DNA of 64,000 nt from Pseudeuparius sepicola (Eukaryota; Arthropoda; Insecta; Coleoptera; Anthribidae), in assembly GCA_963920635.1 (NCBI GenBank), contig OY987303.1, positions 52,885,223 through 52,949,222 on the forward strand. Direction: 5' to 3'. Made by a program: the position numbers and the translations under genes. Of this stretch, positions 21,290-34,552 are shown piece after piece. The first letter of the stretch is position 1. Every line of letters begins with the position of its first letter. Below the pieces are notes generated by a model. It was not told where the DNA came from. It ran no database searches and worked only from the letters and a program-made list of their open reading frames with translations.

Positions 21290-24200
21290 GACGGAAATAA
21301 AACGTCATCACCTCGCGACGACCTTCATTTGACCGTGTTCCTAACTAGGATAAATGTTGCTAAAACAGAAATTGGGCACTGGAGTGCAAAAATTGCGCAA
21401 GTGTCTGTAAGATGGCGCTGGAGTTGGAGAGCGGCCATTGGTACAGAGCGAGAATAAAAAGTAATGTTTCGCCTTGCTAAAATAAGTTTCCGTTCCTTAT
21501 AAGTTGTTTTCCGGCAAGGTCGTTGGAACCAGGGGTCTAGGGGGCGGCAGGCGGACCGACCCCCTTTTTTATACAAATAACAGCACATCGCTTCCATCCT
21601 GGCGTATTTTGGGATTGAAACTGTGAATTGTTAAACACAAAATAATAATATGAATATTTACGCTCCTTTATTTTTCTATATTTTTTCATAGTTATTAAGA
21701 ATATTGTTGAGTAAAATATTAAGTAAGAGGACTACCTACCGGCTGTCAAATCTACTGTCATGACAATCATGACATAATAATTCTCCCTCAAAACCGCATG
21801 AATGATCACAATACTTACCCTAACTGACATTTAGAATTTATGTCACTATAGTTTTATCTTTTATCATTCTATTAACTTTTCATTAAGTACTTAATATTGA
21901 TAAACCGAAAGAAATTAAAATTCTGTTGTATTTGATCCAAAGTTGACGTAAAGTTGTGAATTTTGTTAGATACGTGAAATACCTACCATTTGCTGTTATC
22001 TTAATATATGTATTATTTTGGCATACATTTAGAGTAATGGAAAATGTAATGTAAATAAATTTATAGGTACTACCATAGAAGAATTTACGTAGTAGATTAG
22101 TAGTAGATTCTTCTATGGTACTACCTAAATGCTTGCCGGTACATCAACTTTGTCTCAAACAGAATTTTAAAGCGTTAATATAATTTTCTTTTGAAAAAGA
22201 CATATTCTTGTCGATATTTTTTAGTAATAATAAAAAGTTAATAAAATTATAGAATGATACTCGTATATTATGTTGTATAGCTAGTGATATAAAATAGTTT
22301 TTACGAAGTAATGACTTTTTAAAATTTTAAGAAATTTTATAAATAGGAAATAGGCGCTTATGTAACATTAAAATAGAAACGACTTTTTCAAGTTAAATGT
22401 TTTGAAATTGTAAGAAATAGGTAAGCCAATTTTTAGGGATTTTATTTTTTAAATATAATTTTTGACAGATAGCGAAAGTCACGTGACCACGTTTGAGTCG
22501 GTTATTTTTCCTCGTTTTTAATCGAAAGGTAACCCCAAAGTTAACTGCATATGTGTTCTATTATTATCCGTTAATAAAAATATGTTTAAATTAATAAAAA
22601 GATACATTTTGCACCATCTTCATTTTTTCCAAAAAGGTTTTTTGGTTATAACTTCTGTTTGACGTTCGATTGTTTTTTTCCAAACGACATACATTGTTTG
22701 GAAAAAACTGCAACAAACTGGTTTTTAAATCATTAATTTGTCTCAAAAAATACGGAATGGTTAAAGTGAATGTTCCTATCACCTTCAGGCGGACACCCTG
22801 TACCTAATAAAAATATTATTAAACAAATAATAGTACTTTTTGAAATTGAGCCCATGTGTTGACAGGTGGCCGTGATTACAGCCCAAAAGTAAAGTTACAC
22901 ACATTGTTTAATGTGCTTTTTGAACCTAACAAAAAAAAGTTTATCAAAATCGGTAAACAAATAAAGATATTTTACCAGGGTGGTAACTCCTTAACGGAGG
23001 TCACACTGTAGATGTTTAACATATAGGTACAGAAGATGTTCTTTCGCATCAATATATCGTTTTCATTTTTTATTTTCGAGATATGTATTTATCTTAATTA
23101 TTGCGTTACTTAAAATGTGTGTTTGAATGTAGTGTTAATTCAAACGAAGAAACACCTTATGTACACATAAAAGACCATGTCTCATTTCATTGAAAAAACT
23201 AAACATAATTTTGTAGAACTTTTAAGCCAGCAATACTATACCTACAACAAACGTGCCGAATAACATTCTTTAACTAAAGATATGCCTTTAACAGTAAAAA
23301 AACACAGTTGACATTCAAGTGACCTTGAAAACGTCGTCTGCCTACAAGTGAAAACGTGCGTCTTACATTGCACCTCATATGCTTCAACTTTTATGTGATT
23401 TTTTGCGATTTTCGTTTTTGAGATATTTATAATAGCTGCATTTATTAAAATGGAACACCCGGTATAGATAATTTTCGACATACCTATACATATAGAGACA
23501 TATACATATGAATCCTCCCCTAATGTCAGTTTTGTGCTAACGATTGTATTTTCCTCACGAAAAATACATAACGGCGACATACGTATAAATAATGCAAAGT
23601 CACCTAAAGCAGTTTTTAGTGCCGCCGTGTACCCTTCAAGCTAAAAATCAATGAACCATTGCTAAAAAGAGAGGGGTTAAAATCACAATTCGGAGTCTTT
23701 GAGCTACGGGGGTCTCCCGAATATACCTTTTGAAGTTTTATATTATTTTAATATTAAAAATTCTCAATTCATAGTATATAATAATATGGAAGTAATACAA
23801 AAACATAAAAAAGTAATCAGACAGCTTAGTTGATTAAATATTATATCGCCAAAACGTAAAATTGATCATATGAACATAATATATGTAATTATTAAACTGG
23901 ACCTGTAACATCAGCGTCAACCGTTCATCGATCGTCTGTTTTTCGCGCCATCTGATAAACAATAGCTACACTTTTGGTATTCCCGCTGCATAATTTAAGG
24001 GTATTTTGCCTATGTTTTTTATTTACAACAAGACTGGATAATTACAATGTTTACTACCGGGTTTTCGTTCCGAGCATATTCGGAAACCTCTGCCCATCTT
24101 AACGAAGGTAAAATTCCGGCTCAAGAGACAAAATAGACGAATTTATGCCGGCATAAAGTTTGAAATTCAAAAAAAATTCTCGCCCATAGCTTTTAAACTA

Positions 24201-24342
24201 GTGTCATTAGTATCTATGGATATTTTAAAAATACCCGTGTTTTTTGTAATCCTTTGAAATTCGCTACTTTTTCCAGCTAGTTGGAAATAAAAATACATTG
24301 ATACAGGCAACCGAACATACAATGGCGAGGCCCCCCTTAAAA
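21290..24342. other. Interior of the mariner-like remnant; no gene seen
   Basis: It contains a GC-richer stretch near 21300-21560, a 20-bp inverted repeat AGGTACTACCATAGAAGAAT (22067-22086 with 22108-22127), and orphan CACCCTGTA-type ends near 22790 and 23450. No coding frame is recognised. Confidence 0.4.
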
Positions 24343-24542
24343 TGATGTATCACAAAGGGGCTATTCCCATTTGAATTTGAATTTGTCAACATGACCTGTA
24401 CGTCAAAGAAGTTCCTCCTCCGAACAAAAATTGACGGGTCCCGGCGATTTCTGATTTTTTTCGTAGTTTTAGAAATATTAAGGGTGGACTGTTTTCAAAT
24501 GAACACAGTGTATATTAAACTTATCGTTTAAGTATTTTTTTC

Positions 24543-25140
24543 TTGAAATCCGCTGTGAAGTGTCTCAAAATCGTCATTAAAAGCTCTGAAATCGGCACTG
24601 AAGTAGCCCATTATTGTACGATTTTTCGATAAGTAGGCCTTGACGAGATGTAAACATCAAACGACAGACGCGGAGTCATCGCCATAGTCAAAAGTGACCA
24701 AATATTCAAAACCCGGCCAATAAAAGCTCATTCAACTTTTCGTACACATTGCGAAATTGTTACCTATAACAGTGCAGTCTTTCATTGTAATATTTTAGTA
24801 GGTTTGAATATCAATCTATTTTTCATGGAGGCTGCACAACACACAGCAGTTTGGAGTTTCTGTTGGGAAGCGACGTGCCTCGTCATACTTGACCTAGGTA
24901 GAGCGATCGTCAAAGTCAAGCAACGCCGCGCGCAGTCGGTTCATGGACGGGTGATCCCTTATGATTATTTTTTTGCCTAATAGAACATTTTTTTCCCGAT
25001 TTCAAAAAAACTCTAATATGTGCTGAAGTTCTTTTTATAACACATGTGGTTTATTTGCCTCGGCCAGAGGCCTCGGCAACTAAATTCCACATGAGTCGCA
25101 AAAAGTTGAACTTAAGTGCCTTGGTACATAAATAACTATT
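24543..25140 (+). repeat. 5S-rRNA-related repeat, copy 1 (direct)
   Basis: About 600 bp is shared in the same orientation with 62262-62835. Within it, 24884-24957 reads CGATCGTCAAAGTCAAGCAA, CGCCGCGCGCAGTCGG, then TTCATGGACGGGTGATCC. This parallels the 5S rRNA region CGATC..CGAAGTTAAGCAACGTCGGGCG..GTACTTGGATGGGTGACC, covering box A, the intermediate element and box C. About 13 nt is missing relative to 5S. The downstream tail ends CTTGGTACATAAATAACTAT. A 5S-derived SINE (SINE3-like) is the best-fitting class I know. Confidence 0.6.
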
Positions 25141-25799
25141 AGCGGATATTTATTTAGGTATGTATAGTTAGTTAAAATAATGTTAGCTTTCGAAATTCAT
25201 TATTTTCGCAACATTAAACTATTTACATGTCTATTTTTGTAACATTTTATACTCCTAGATTGTGGATATAAATAGGTTTTCGTTATGAGGTTTGATTTAC
25301 CCAATCTTTTCATCTTAATGATGTGTGTGTGTATCAGCGCGTTAGCGTCATTTTCAGGCTAAAATTACGACTATATTTTAAAGACCAAATTCCTAATTTT
25401 TAAAACTGCTGGAATGAAAATTATCAACTTCATTAAATTTTAATATTCTTGTGAAAAGTGGTCTTAATGTTGGTAAGCAACTTGACTTTTTAAAAATAGA
25501 TTGAAGAATATTAAGATGTGTGATCTTGACTTCTGAAATATTCTTCTATGTTTTATTTATTTCTTATTAAATATCGGTAGGTATTTTTCTCCTTAATAAC
25601 AATTTTTACAATCGTTAGGGCTTCCGTTCTATACACCCATCTAAAAATATACCCGTTTAAAAGCACCATTATTTTCTCTCATCTTCCGTCTATGAAACCA
25701 GATACCACAACTTCAAAAAACTGTACGGCCATTAATTTGTACCACATTGCATTTTTGTGTCACCACAATTTGTCAACAAAACCTAATACATCCCAGCAG
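25141..25799. other. Non-coding spacer
   Basis: AT-rich unique-looking sequence. No gene is seen. Confidence 0.45.
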
Positions 25800-26240
25800 A
25801 ACCCACATATGTATCGTTAACCCACATCCCATACAATAGGGCCCGAAACCCATATGCGACGCATTAAAATAAGGAACTTACGCACACAGAAAATATGCGG
25901 CATAAAGAGGAACACCTTGCGGTTCCCATAAACTAATTTCACCGTGGGGCAGATAAGCCGCACGCGCCAAAAAAGGGACTCGGGGTCGGCGGCTACCCCC
26001 TGCCAAAGATACGGGGGGATTACCATACTGAAAAGCTAATTGAAGCCATTGTGAGACGTAAGCCGATCCAGCCAGTGTAAACATAGGTAATTAGGGCGCC
26101 CGGCTGGGTTACTGAATGGGGTATTTAACATTAACGACGTTCGTTCTGGGTTTTTGAAAATGACCCTTCCTTCGCTGAATAGGGCAAGAGTGCCATTAGA
26201 AAATTTCGAAAACGGTAGGTAGAATATCATCCTGCTTCAT
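25800..26240. promoter_or_regulatory. GC-richer unique segment
   Basis: Base composition departs from the flanks (GACTCGGGGTCGGCGGCTAC near 25978 and GGGCGCCCGGCTGGG near 26094). There are no repeat copies in the window and no recognisable product in any frame. It is a candidate conserved non-coding or exonic sequence. Confidence 0.25.
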
Positions 26241-26270
26241 TACAAATAATAGTAATGTCAATAGGTATAC

Positions 26271-26335
26271 CTAGAGTTCCACTGAAGTTGAATTATTAAG
26301 TTGAACTTCAGTGCCTTGGTAGGTAAATAACTATT
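26271..26335 (+). repeat. Tail fragment of the 5S-related repeat
   Basis: AGTTGAACTTCAGTGCCTTGG followed by TAAATAACTAT matches the 3' ends of the copies at 24543-25140 and 62262-62835. Confidence 0.7.
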
Positions 26336-26339
26336 TTTT

Positions 26340-27700
26340 AGAAAAACTGTTTACTCCAATGGATTCTACGTAAAAAAGTGCGTATAAAGCGTTTTCAACG
26401 AAATATATAGGTTTAAAAACAAATGAGCTATGATAATTGTAAAAAATAGCAAACATTCAAAAACGCCCTGTATCTCCTAAAGTATTGGAGATATCAGAGA
26501 TCTGTTTTGAGCATCGTAAATATCTCAAAAAATTAACTAATGAACACCTACCTTGTTTTTTCTATCTATACAAATAACGCAGATACCCCATAAAACCATC
26601 GAAAATGACTCAGTCTGTACAAACTTCTGATCACAGGAATATCTACAAAGTATTAAAGTTGCTCCTTGATATTGATACACGCGCGCCATCTATGAGATGA
26701 GGAATGGCGGGTTATTTGAAAAGCTCCTCCTGTTCGTTTATATAGTTATTATTACTAAATCGTACCTATTTGTTGGCAAAATCCATAGTTTAATTATGAA
26801 AAAGTGAAAAGTGTAATGAAGGTCACAATTATTAAACTCTAAGTGTTGACAGCAAATTATAGTAATAAAATTGAAGATTAAAATGCAAATTTGTTAAAAT
26901 CAATTTAGTATAATAATAATATAATCTAGAACACATCCAAACAATGTCTTCTAATGTATAGGTAACCTCTGCTCTAGTTTCTATCCAGTTCTAATAATTT
27001 TATCCGCTATTGAATATTGCATGGTGTCAATACCACCGTATTATTGGGGGTGTTGATGGTGTGCATAAATCACTACTACTTTTTGGATACAAAAGGGACA
27101 AATGCCATTGATTATTCCTTAAAAATAAAGTAAAATAAGAAGATAAAGAAGGTGTACGAACCAGGCATTATTTTAATGTTGAAATGACATTGTCATTATT
27201 CTTTTAGTGTCATATTTTCGTGCTGCTATTTTTGTGAACTTAAAACTTAAACTAGGTGTTCCAGGTAGGTATTAATATTTACGCTTAATAAGTTTTCTTA
27301 TAAAGGGCAACCAGATACTTACACAGTTTCCTATTAAAAAAAGCAATCCGCCCAATTTGACATAATAATCATAACCTAAATAGGGGGCAATGACACTAAA
27401 GAAATTATTGCCCTAGCTCTCCCTATCGAGAAACCCTAGGTATACCTAAATACAAAAACCCTAATGTAAAAATTATGACGTATGAAAAATTTATCTTAAT
27501 AAATGGCAGAAAAAAATTGAAATTTCATTTTTACTTTAGGTTTTTTTCTATTTAGGTACCTATAACTATTTGTAATAAAGCAAGTTACGGTTTCAATAAT
27601 TGTTTTCAATCCCCAACTAGGTAAAATACCTAGTTAAATTGGGATTTTCGTTGGTTTCTACCTAGAATTTTTATTGTCCGATATTTTTTAACAAAATTTA
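26340..27700. other. Non-coding, no gene seen
   Basis: AT-rich. An orphan GCCCTGTATCTCC element end lies near 26464 and a small GAGATATC palindromic stretch follows. No exon is recognised. Confidence 0.4.
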
Positions 27701-27708
27701 ATACAAAC

Positions 27709-28707
27709 CAGGGACTCTTTAAAATAAGGGGACCCAGCATGTCACAGTCTATCACATAGGAAAAGTGAAGCCTTGTTTTCTGTATATCTCCAAGGAGACC
27801 ACATAAGTGGGCTGGTACAAGGTTATGTTATATGTCAGTGTCCAACTGCCATCAGGTTTTATGTGACATGCCAGTGCCATAGATTCCAAAGGAGGAAAAA
27901 TATTTCCCATCATAGTTCACAATTTTTAAGTTTTCTAACTTCCAGACCGGCCGCCTGTAGTAGTCCCAATAATTGCAACCAGATTTTTCTTGTCTCACCT
28001 TTAGTAATCCTACAATTCCCATTACGTGGGCATTACGTATAAGTAAGTAGTTCAAAACAAAAATGGTATTTCCTAAATTTTAAATTATTAAGCAAGCTTC
28101 AGTCAGGTCTTTTTTTAAACAGTTTTTATTTACAACTATAAGTTTATTTTACGTTTGTGAGGTACCTTGGAAGAGAAATAAAATTACAAAAATGAGCACC
28201 GAGAAAAACTACATGATTAGAACTAATTACAAGACCTAATCTTAATAGTCCATCCCGAAATCTGTGAAAGTTCTTTGGGTAGATACATTCAACAAGGGAA
28301 GAAAGTTCAAGTACACATATTATTACAAATGGATTCAGGAACCTGGTAACAAGGTGCAATAGCGACAAATTCTCAAATAAGCAAAATCGGCACTGACTTA
28401 CCATACATTACCATTACTTAAATTCCTGGAAATAATTGCAGGAAACCAAATTCAAATATAAAATAATTTTGATTCATTTGGCACTTGCCATATTCTGTGT
28501 TTGTTGACAGAACATTGTCAAGTCTAATTTTTAGAAATCATTGAAACCATTATTAATTTTTACTAACAATCAAAGTACCTGTTATATTCATATAGATTCT
28601 CCAATAAAATGGCATACTTGGCATCATTGAGACCATTAGAATGGGGAAATAAACGGCCTCACTTTGGAAAGTATAATGCTGGGTCCCCTTACTTTAAAGG
28701 GTCCCTG
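27709..28707. mobile_element. 999-bp hAT-type MITE, copy 2
   Basis: The ends are CAGGGACTCTTTAAAATAAG and CTTTAAAGGGTCCCTG. The flanks ATACAAAC (27701-27708) and GTACAAAC (28708-28715) are an 8-bp duplication with one mismatch. Both termini match the copy at 5957-6471, which is inverted relative to this one. This copy holds about 400 bp (roughly 28040-28440) absent from copy 1, so copy 1 is a deletion derivative or copy 2 carries an insert. No transposase is recognised in the extra segment. Confidence 0.85.
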
Positions 28708-28709
28708 GT

Positions 28710-30030
28710 ACAAACCTTTGAGTAAGGAAGCTCAGGAAGAAACAAATTTCGGCCAGGGACAGTCCGTTTTTACAGTGGCGCGCAGATTTGATGAGTTGTT
28801 TAGATTAACTAATCGAGGCAGAAATTCTCATTTTTCGTGAAATCAGTAGGTACCTACAATAAAAGCAAAAAAAATATATAAGGCACGTTTATGTCTTTAA
28901 GTTTAGGAATCCTTGATTATACAGCAATTCTAATTTTAAATTTCCAATTATGAAGTAGGTACCTACACAGACGCCTATGCCACTTTGGTGCATGGCCTCA
29001 AAAGTTTATAACTTAAATTACATTATTTACCAATGGATTATTATCCTCATACATTTTAATTTTGGCTGTCTTGAAGAGCCACACGCCATACATCTAAGCA
29101 TAATAACTCGAAAAAGTATCTAAACCTAAAACACCACATACTGACACCTATAACCATGTCAGATACGAAAATATTGTGTCAAAACTTGGTCAAATTAAAG
29201 TGAGGACGATTTCCGTCTCACGTATTTTATAATACACATAGAGCTTTGACTCCTTCCTGGGATTCTTTATTAAAATTTACAAACCGGTTTTAAGGTAAGC
29301 CCAATAGAATGGCGTAGTCAGAATTTTTATAAAAATATGCCTAATATGATTAGTCCAATTTTGATCCACAAAATATGTCGTAATAAGAATAGGCCTTGCT
29401 GATTTTTTAAAATAAAATATGCCGGTTTGCCGTAAAGCACACTTTTTGATGACCTATCGTTAAAATCTTATGAGAAAAGAACAGAATATAAATGCTATCT
29501 AAAAAAATCCCTCGGAACAAAGCATGAAATGTTTCTCTTCTGTTTGAAATTCAGATATACATCGAGAAAAACTTCGAAGGGCAATCAAAAAGTTGTATTG
29601 TAATCTGGGAATATCCTCAAACGGAGCGCGCTATTACGGGACGAAATGGAAACCAATGGCTTAAAAAATCGCCCATCCAATTTAGCAAAATTAATGGAAC
29701 ACATGCCGGACTTTCGGGGTGAAATATGTGCGCGGACTGGCTGGGAAGTGGATTGCCGATCGATTTATCGTTAATTTTAATGGTATCAAACAAACCGTAT
29801 AGGGTGCAGGGGAACGACTATATACCTGCCCCGTTTGTGAGCATCACAGTGTTTCAATTCGGCATAAAGGTGAAAGGTGAGTTTAATTCAACGACTCGGT
29901 TAATTATACTAACGTGTTGCTATAGTGCCTATACCGATGAAAATTCATTGGTTTGCGAACAACAAAGACCATTGGATAACAGGGTATATCAATGAGAAAC
30001 AATATCTGTCAAATTTGAAAGTTAACGTGT
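28710..30030. other. Non-coding, no gene seen
   Basis: The segment 29690-29900 is GC-richer with a GGTGAAAGGTGAGT donor-like site, but no exon can be defended. Confidence 0.4.
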
Positions 30031-31100
30031 GCAATCGTGGTATTTTCGTGGTATTTTCAGCTTTGGGATTATAATGAGTGATAAATTAACGAAAGGTATT
30101 ATCTATTATTATGCATACCATGAGTTTTATTTAAAAAGATAATTTAACAACTGCAAATAGTTTAATAATTATTCAGTGTGTATGTAGTCATAATTTATCA
30201 ACCCAACTTCTTAGGAATAAATTAACTACAAGAATTATAAATATTTCGCCTCTTCGAAAATGTAATTTAAAATATAAAAATAAAAAAGCGGCCACAAACG
30301 GGATTTGCACTCAGGACCTCTAGCACGCAAAGCGAGAATTATGCTCCTAACTAATGGTATATAAATTTAATTACCATGCTTAAAAGTTAAAGTCCATTGA
30401 ACAGCTGTCATTTTGGTTGAGCTTTCTGTTCTGGATATGTTTTTTGTGCTAACAGATACTTATTAGCGATGAATTTGTTAACTGAACTAGTCTAGTCCTG
30501 ATAATGCGATGAAGTTATCGGGTTATCAGTTTTAGCTGCCACAGTATGGGTTTAGCGTAACTAAGACGTAACTATAAGAGAGTAGGATTTCAGCGAAGAT
30601 ACCACTAGTGGTATTATCTCTGCAATCATCCCCTGATTGGTTAATATTTCAAAAATTATTTCATTTCATTGGTTCATATTGGCAGGCGTTGAATTCCCAG
30701 GGGTAATATACACCAACTGATGATAGTGTGCCTATTATCGATAATACCTTTCGTTAATTTTATGAATTTTAATCCCAAAACTGAAAATAGGTACCATTAC
30801 CACACGACTGCTCGGCACCAGTGGTGTTTACATAACTAGCCGCATTTAAATGTAATGTAATTACCATGTTGAAAAAGCTGTCATTTAGGATGAGCCTTGA
30901 GTTTTAAATATATTTAGTTATTGTGTGTATCTTCTAGTCCTATATTAAATTTGGTACTGTGAAATATTGGTTCAGCTTGACTAGGGCGTAACTAAGGGAG
31001 TAGGAAGTAATTTTATCGCTGAAATCTTCACCTGATTGATTAATATTTCCCAAATTATTTAATTTCATTGGTTCATTAACAGTAATCGCCCTAGTGCTTG
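30030..31100. repeat. Locally duplicated and inverted block
   Basis: AACGAAAGGTATTATC near 30089 pairs with GATAATACCTTTCGTTAA near 30739. Two diverged direct copies share TTAATTACCATG...GCTGTCATTT (30368 and 30858) and GAAAT..CCTGATTG.TTAATATTTC (30590-30650 and 31010-31055). Order and orientation suggest a diverged tandem duplication plus a terminal inverted repeat. Confidence 0.55.
30288..30360 (-). tRNA. tRNA-Pro-derived fossil
   Basis: The minus strand reads ATAATTCTCGCTTTGCGTGC, then TAGAGGTCCTG and GTGCAAATCCCG, close to the anticodon and T arms of tRNA-Pro (known pattern ATTCTCGCTTTGGGTGCGAGAGGTCC). The anticodon position reads TGC instead of TGG, box B is altered and the acceptor stem is degraded. 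It is a pseudogene or the head of a tRNA-derived SINE. Confidence 0.55.
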
Positions 31101-32247
31101 AATTATTACCGGAAATTTTTTTCGAGTACACGAATTTTTTGAAAGTTATCAGGAGTCGCGTAGGGACGAGGGATAATTTTCTTAAAAAATTCGTTTTTCC
31201 GCATATTAATACAAGGACGTGGGAGATTCGGTAAGAAAATTCCATACCTACATGTAAATTAAACGAAATTATTATCAAATTTTTTGTTGGGTATACCTAT
31301 ATGTTGCATGGTCACGTTATAACTAATGACCAACAATCACCAAAAGTGAGAATATTTCCGGAAATTTGTTGAGTTGCCATGACAACGAAGCAAAAAACGA
31401 GCCTCTTGATTGGTCAAAAAAGGTAGGTATGGAATTTTCGTAAGAATATAGGTACATCACAATGCTCTCTGAAAGGCATATTGACTGAATTCACAACAAA
31501 AATTGGTCACTGTTACATTGGTTAGGTGTGTTTTTATTGGAATAACACACTGTGTAATTTTTGAAATCTACGCTTCTTCCCGATTTCAACAATAACTATG
31601 TCACATATTTACTCTTAACACATATTTACAAGAACCTTAGATGTGCTACGTGCTACGTGTAAAATTTGTTAGCAAATTAAAAGAACAAAATAAGTTTTCG
31701 TTTTTGAAAATATTCATTATAATAACAACCCCGCATATTTTTGTAACAATAAATCAATATTTCTCATACAGTGTGTCCCCAGATGACGCACTCTTGTAAA
31801 GTTTCTTATATTTGATTTTTCTAGAAAAAAAGTCATTGTTGCTTGTCCTGGGAAGAAACGTGAAATGGCATTAACAGCAAAGTGGTCTTGTTTCCAAAAT
31901 TTTAAAAGATATTGTTAAAGGTAAGAAGTTGTTTATTATAGAAAGTTATGATGTTTTCAGTTTTTTTGTACATTTTGTAGATATAAGTACCAATTTGCAG
32001 TACCTACCTAAACAGCGTAGATGTCAAATGAACGTCAAATTTTCTCAATATTTCAAATGCTAAAGCGGTATCTTGTCTCTTGTAATTTAGCGTGAATATT
32101 CGAAAAATTTAATCTTCCAAACAGTTAGAGCAAATATTATGTAGCATAGCATGTTAAATATTATATTTGCAGTTGTAATCGGGATGAAGAAATTTCAAAA
32201 ATGCAAAAATATGCCGGGTGTTACTCTTGGATGGATCATCCTGTATA
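31101..32247. other. Non-coding spacer
   Basis: TACAGTGTGTCCCCAGATGA near 31768 looks like an orphan mariner-type end. No gene is seen. Confidence 0.35.
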
Positions 32248-32353
32248 CAGGGTGCCCCAAATTTGATAGTTTTGGCTGGTTTCTCCTATTTCCCGAAGAG
32301 CTCGACAAAAAATAGGAGAAACCTACCAAAATCATCCAATCTGGGACATCCTG
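32248..32353. mobile_element. 106-bp TA-flanked MITE
   Basis: It starts CAGGGTGCCCCAAATTTGAT and ends ATCTGGGACATCCTG, with TA on both sides. GGTTTCTCCTATTT pairs with AAATAGGAGAAACC around a short loop. Confidence 0.7.
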
Positions 32354-34552
32354 TAGGTACATATGAGCGTCGATTTCTTTCTATAAGGGCCTTACATTTT
32401 GAAACATCTTTCTTTCTTAAACAAATAATATTATGTCCGTATCTAATTTGTATCAAGAGACATTTATTCTACATTCCAATTTCAAACATAGAAAATAAAT
32501 ATGAACTTAGTCAACAAATTTTTGTGGATTTGTGCTATGTTCCTACACTACGCACGAGATGGCGTCACAGTTAGGGAGGGTATTCTGTGAATTAAACCAA
32601 TTGGCTTAAAGCTTAATAACTAACTAGGTACTTATCTAATAGATGCTTTAGAATTCAAATTTTACATTTTTTAAATGTTCTGTATTATTTAGTTTATAAA
32701 ATACGCAAAATTCCACAACTTCTACATAATATCTATAAAAACTTGTCTCGAAATTCTTCAATATCCCAAATTTAAAGGAATGATAACTGTATGAACCTGT
32801 GCGAATTGCATTTTTTTTAAATAAACCGTAACTGCACAAATCCATTCTTCATCCTCCAGCTCCACGTTTGACAGTTATTACAATTGTTAAAAACACAATT
32901 TCCAAACCGATAAATTTAAATAAAACCCTCCCAGTCACCTAAATCACATCACCCTCCTTTAAAAATAATCTAGGTAATGGGACGCACGGAAAAAACTCCA
33001 ATTAATATATCAAATCTGGCCCTGTACACAGTTCGCACCCTCTGCCGTCCTCCATCTTAATTTTATGCCACCCTTCTGTTCGGGATCCGTCCCCTCAGAT
33101 GATTCGATAAAGGGAATATATATCGGCGGAGACATATAAAGGTTCACGGCACGTTGCACATCATTTCATTACAGTTTCGGTAGCTCTCATAATAGCGGAG
33201 ATAGGGTCACATAAATGTATTTCAGTGCGCAACGATTTGCTCGATGCGTCCGATAAGATCGCAGTGTGCCTGGGGATACGCTAGATTTCATTTGTTTCTG
33301 ACAGGAAGATAATATATGTCATGAATGTAGACGAAGTCGTTTGCTTAGTTGTGTTGCAAACTTTCTGAATGAGATAATAATATATGGTGATGCATCATAG
33401 AGGCCCCATAATATGACAACCTATATTTATTGTGACTATTGTGCTAATTAAAATACTAAATAATAATGACATTTTAAACGAGCTTTGTAAGTACCTACTG
33501 TTAAAGACCTCTGCAGACACAAACGGAAGTTGACAACTGTTTTAAGTTAGCTGCAGCTGCAGTTGTTACTATTACCAAAGAAAATACTACTGCGTAGTAT
33601 TAGTAGAATACTACTAAAAAATACTACTGCGTGTAGTATTTTCTTGCTATTACTAACGGGAAGAAAGATGAAGAGTCCATGCTCGCGTTAAAAAAATATA
33701 TCTAAATAAATTAAAATGAATGATAACTGCGTAACGTATTTTTAAATAATGTACTCGCTTCAAACATATTTCCGACAGATGGCGCCACCATAACCATCTA
33801 ACCCATCTCTGCCTACTTAAGATTTCTATATACTTACGTTAGGGTTAGTGGTAAGTGGTAAGCGAGGTTCTTTTAAAGACCACTCTATCGGTTGTATGTA
33901 AATATGAAGTGCGAGTTGTTTCTAATCTGATGATGTACATAATATGAAGATATTATGTACATCCGAAGAAGGGGTTTCTAAAAACAATAAAACAAGTAAT
34001 CCAAACATAAATAATGCTTGACTCCCAAGTAACATTTAAAATTGCATAAAACACGTGAAGACGTTGTTGCGACCAATAATACAACTTGTCTATAGACGTA
34101 TCGTCCTTTTTACAACTCCTTTATGACTGAATATGGACGGTTGGAAACGGGTTTTCATGACTTTTCATACAACTTTTATCTGACTTGATTGGATAGGTAT
34201 GACTTTTATAAGTCCATTAGGTCGTGTAAATTCAAAGATACCTTAACGTCATAAAGAATAGCTATAAAGTTGTGAAGATCTCTATTAATACCTTCATATT
34301 ACCAATTGGTCGTAAATATCGAACATAGTGTTATATTGTGCAGTGTTTGCTTGTAATATTATAATATAATTAGTATAATTTGACGATGGTACTCAACGGA
34401 ATCTATTGCGAATTTTTATTTACTGTGAAAATTATAAATGTAGCTCGAAAATTTACAACGCGCCTTTAAAATAATGGAAATTAAAGGAAATGAAAGAAAA
34501 AATGTAAAATATGAACGTGCTTTAAATTGAAATTTAAAGTGTTACAGTTGTA
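32354..34552. other. Non-coding; two small palindromes
   Basis: ATGTACATAATA / TATTATGTACAT forms a hairpin at 33932-33963. AGAAAATACTACTGCG pairs with its complement at about 33578-33646. 33000-33260 is GC-richer, with TATAAAGGTTCACGGCAC near 33136 resembling a TATA-containing promoter. No exon is recognised. Confidence 0.4.

Larger units (their letters stand above)
20584..24510. mobile_element. 3.9-kb mariner-like remnant with ~165-210-bp terminal repeats
   Basis: TA lies at 20582-20583 and 24511-24512. The left end CACTGTG leads into GTTCATTTGAAAACAGTCCA, and the right end is its complement. The terminal repeats extend to about 20795 and from about 24343 with indels, including CATGTTGACAAATTCA-type sequence. 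Inside are a fold-back (20799-21285), a transposase fossil (21002-21223), and about 3 kb of sequence with no gene. The span may be composite. Confidence 0.65.

Noticed and set aside
23242..23580. 112-codon minus-strand frame
   Set aside because: Cysteine/isoleucine-rich, overlaps an orphan element end and has no family resemblance. Chance frame in the remnant element interior.
30940..31278. 112-codon minus-strand frame near 31 kb
   Set aside because: It lies across the diverged duplicated block and matches no family. The duplicate at 30.6 kb has stops at corresponding places.
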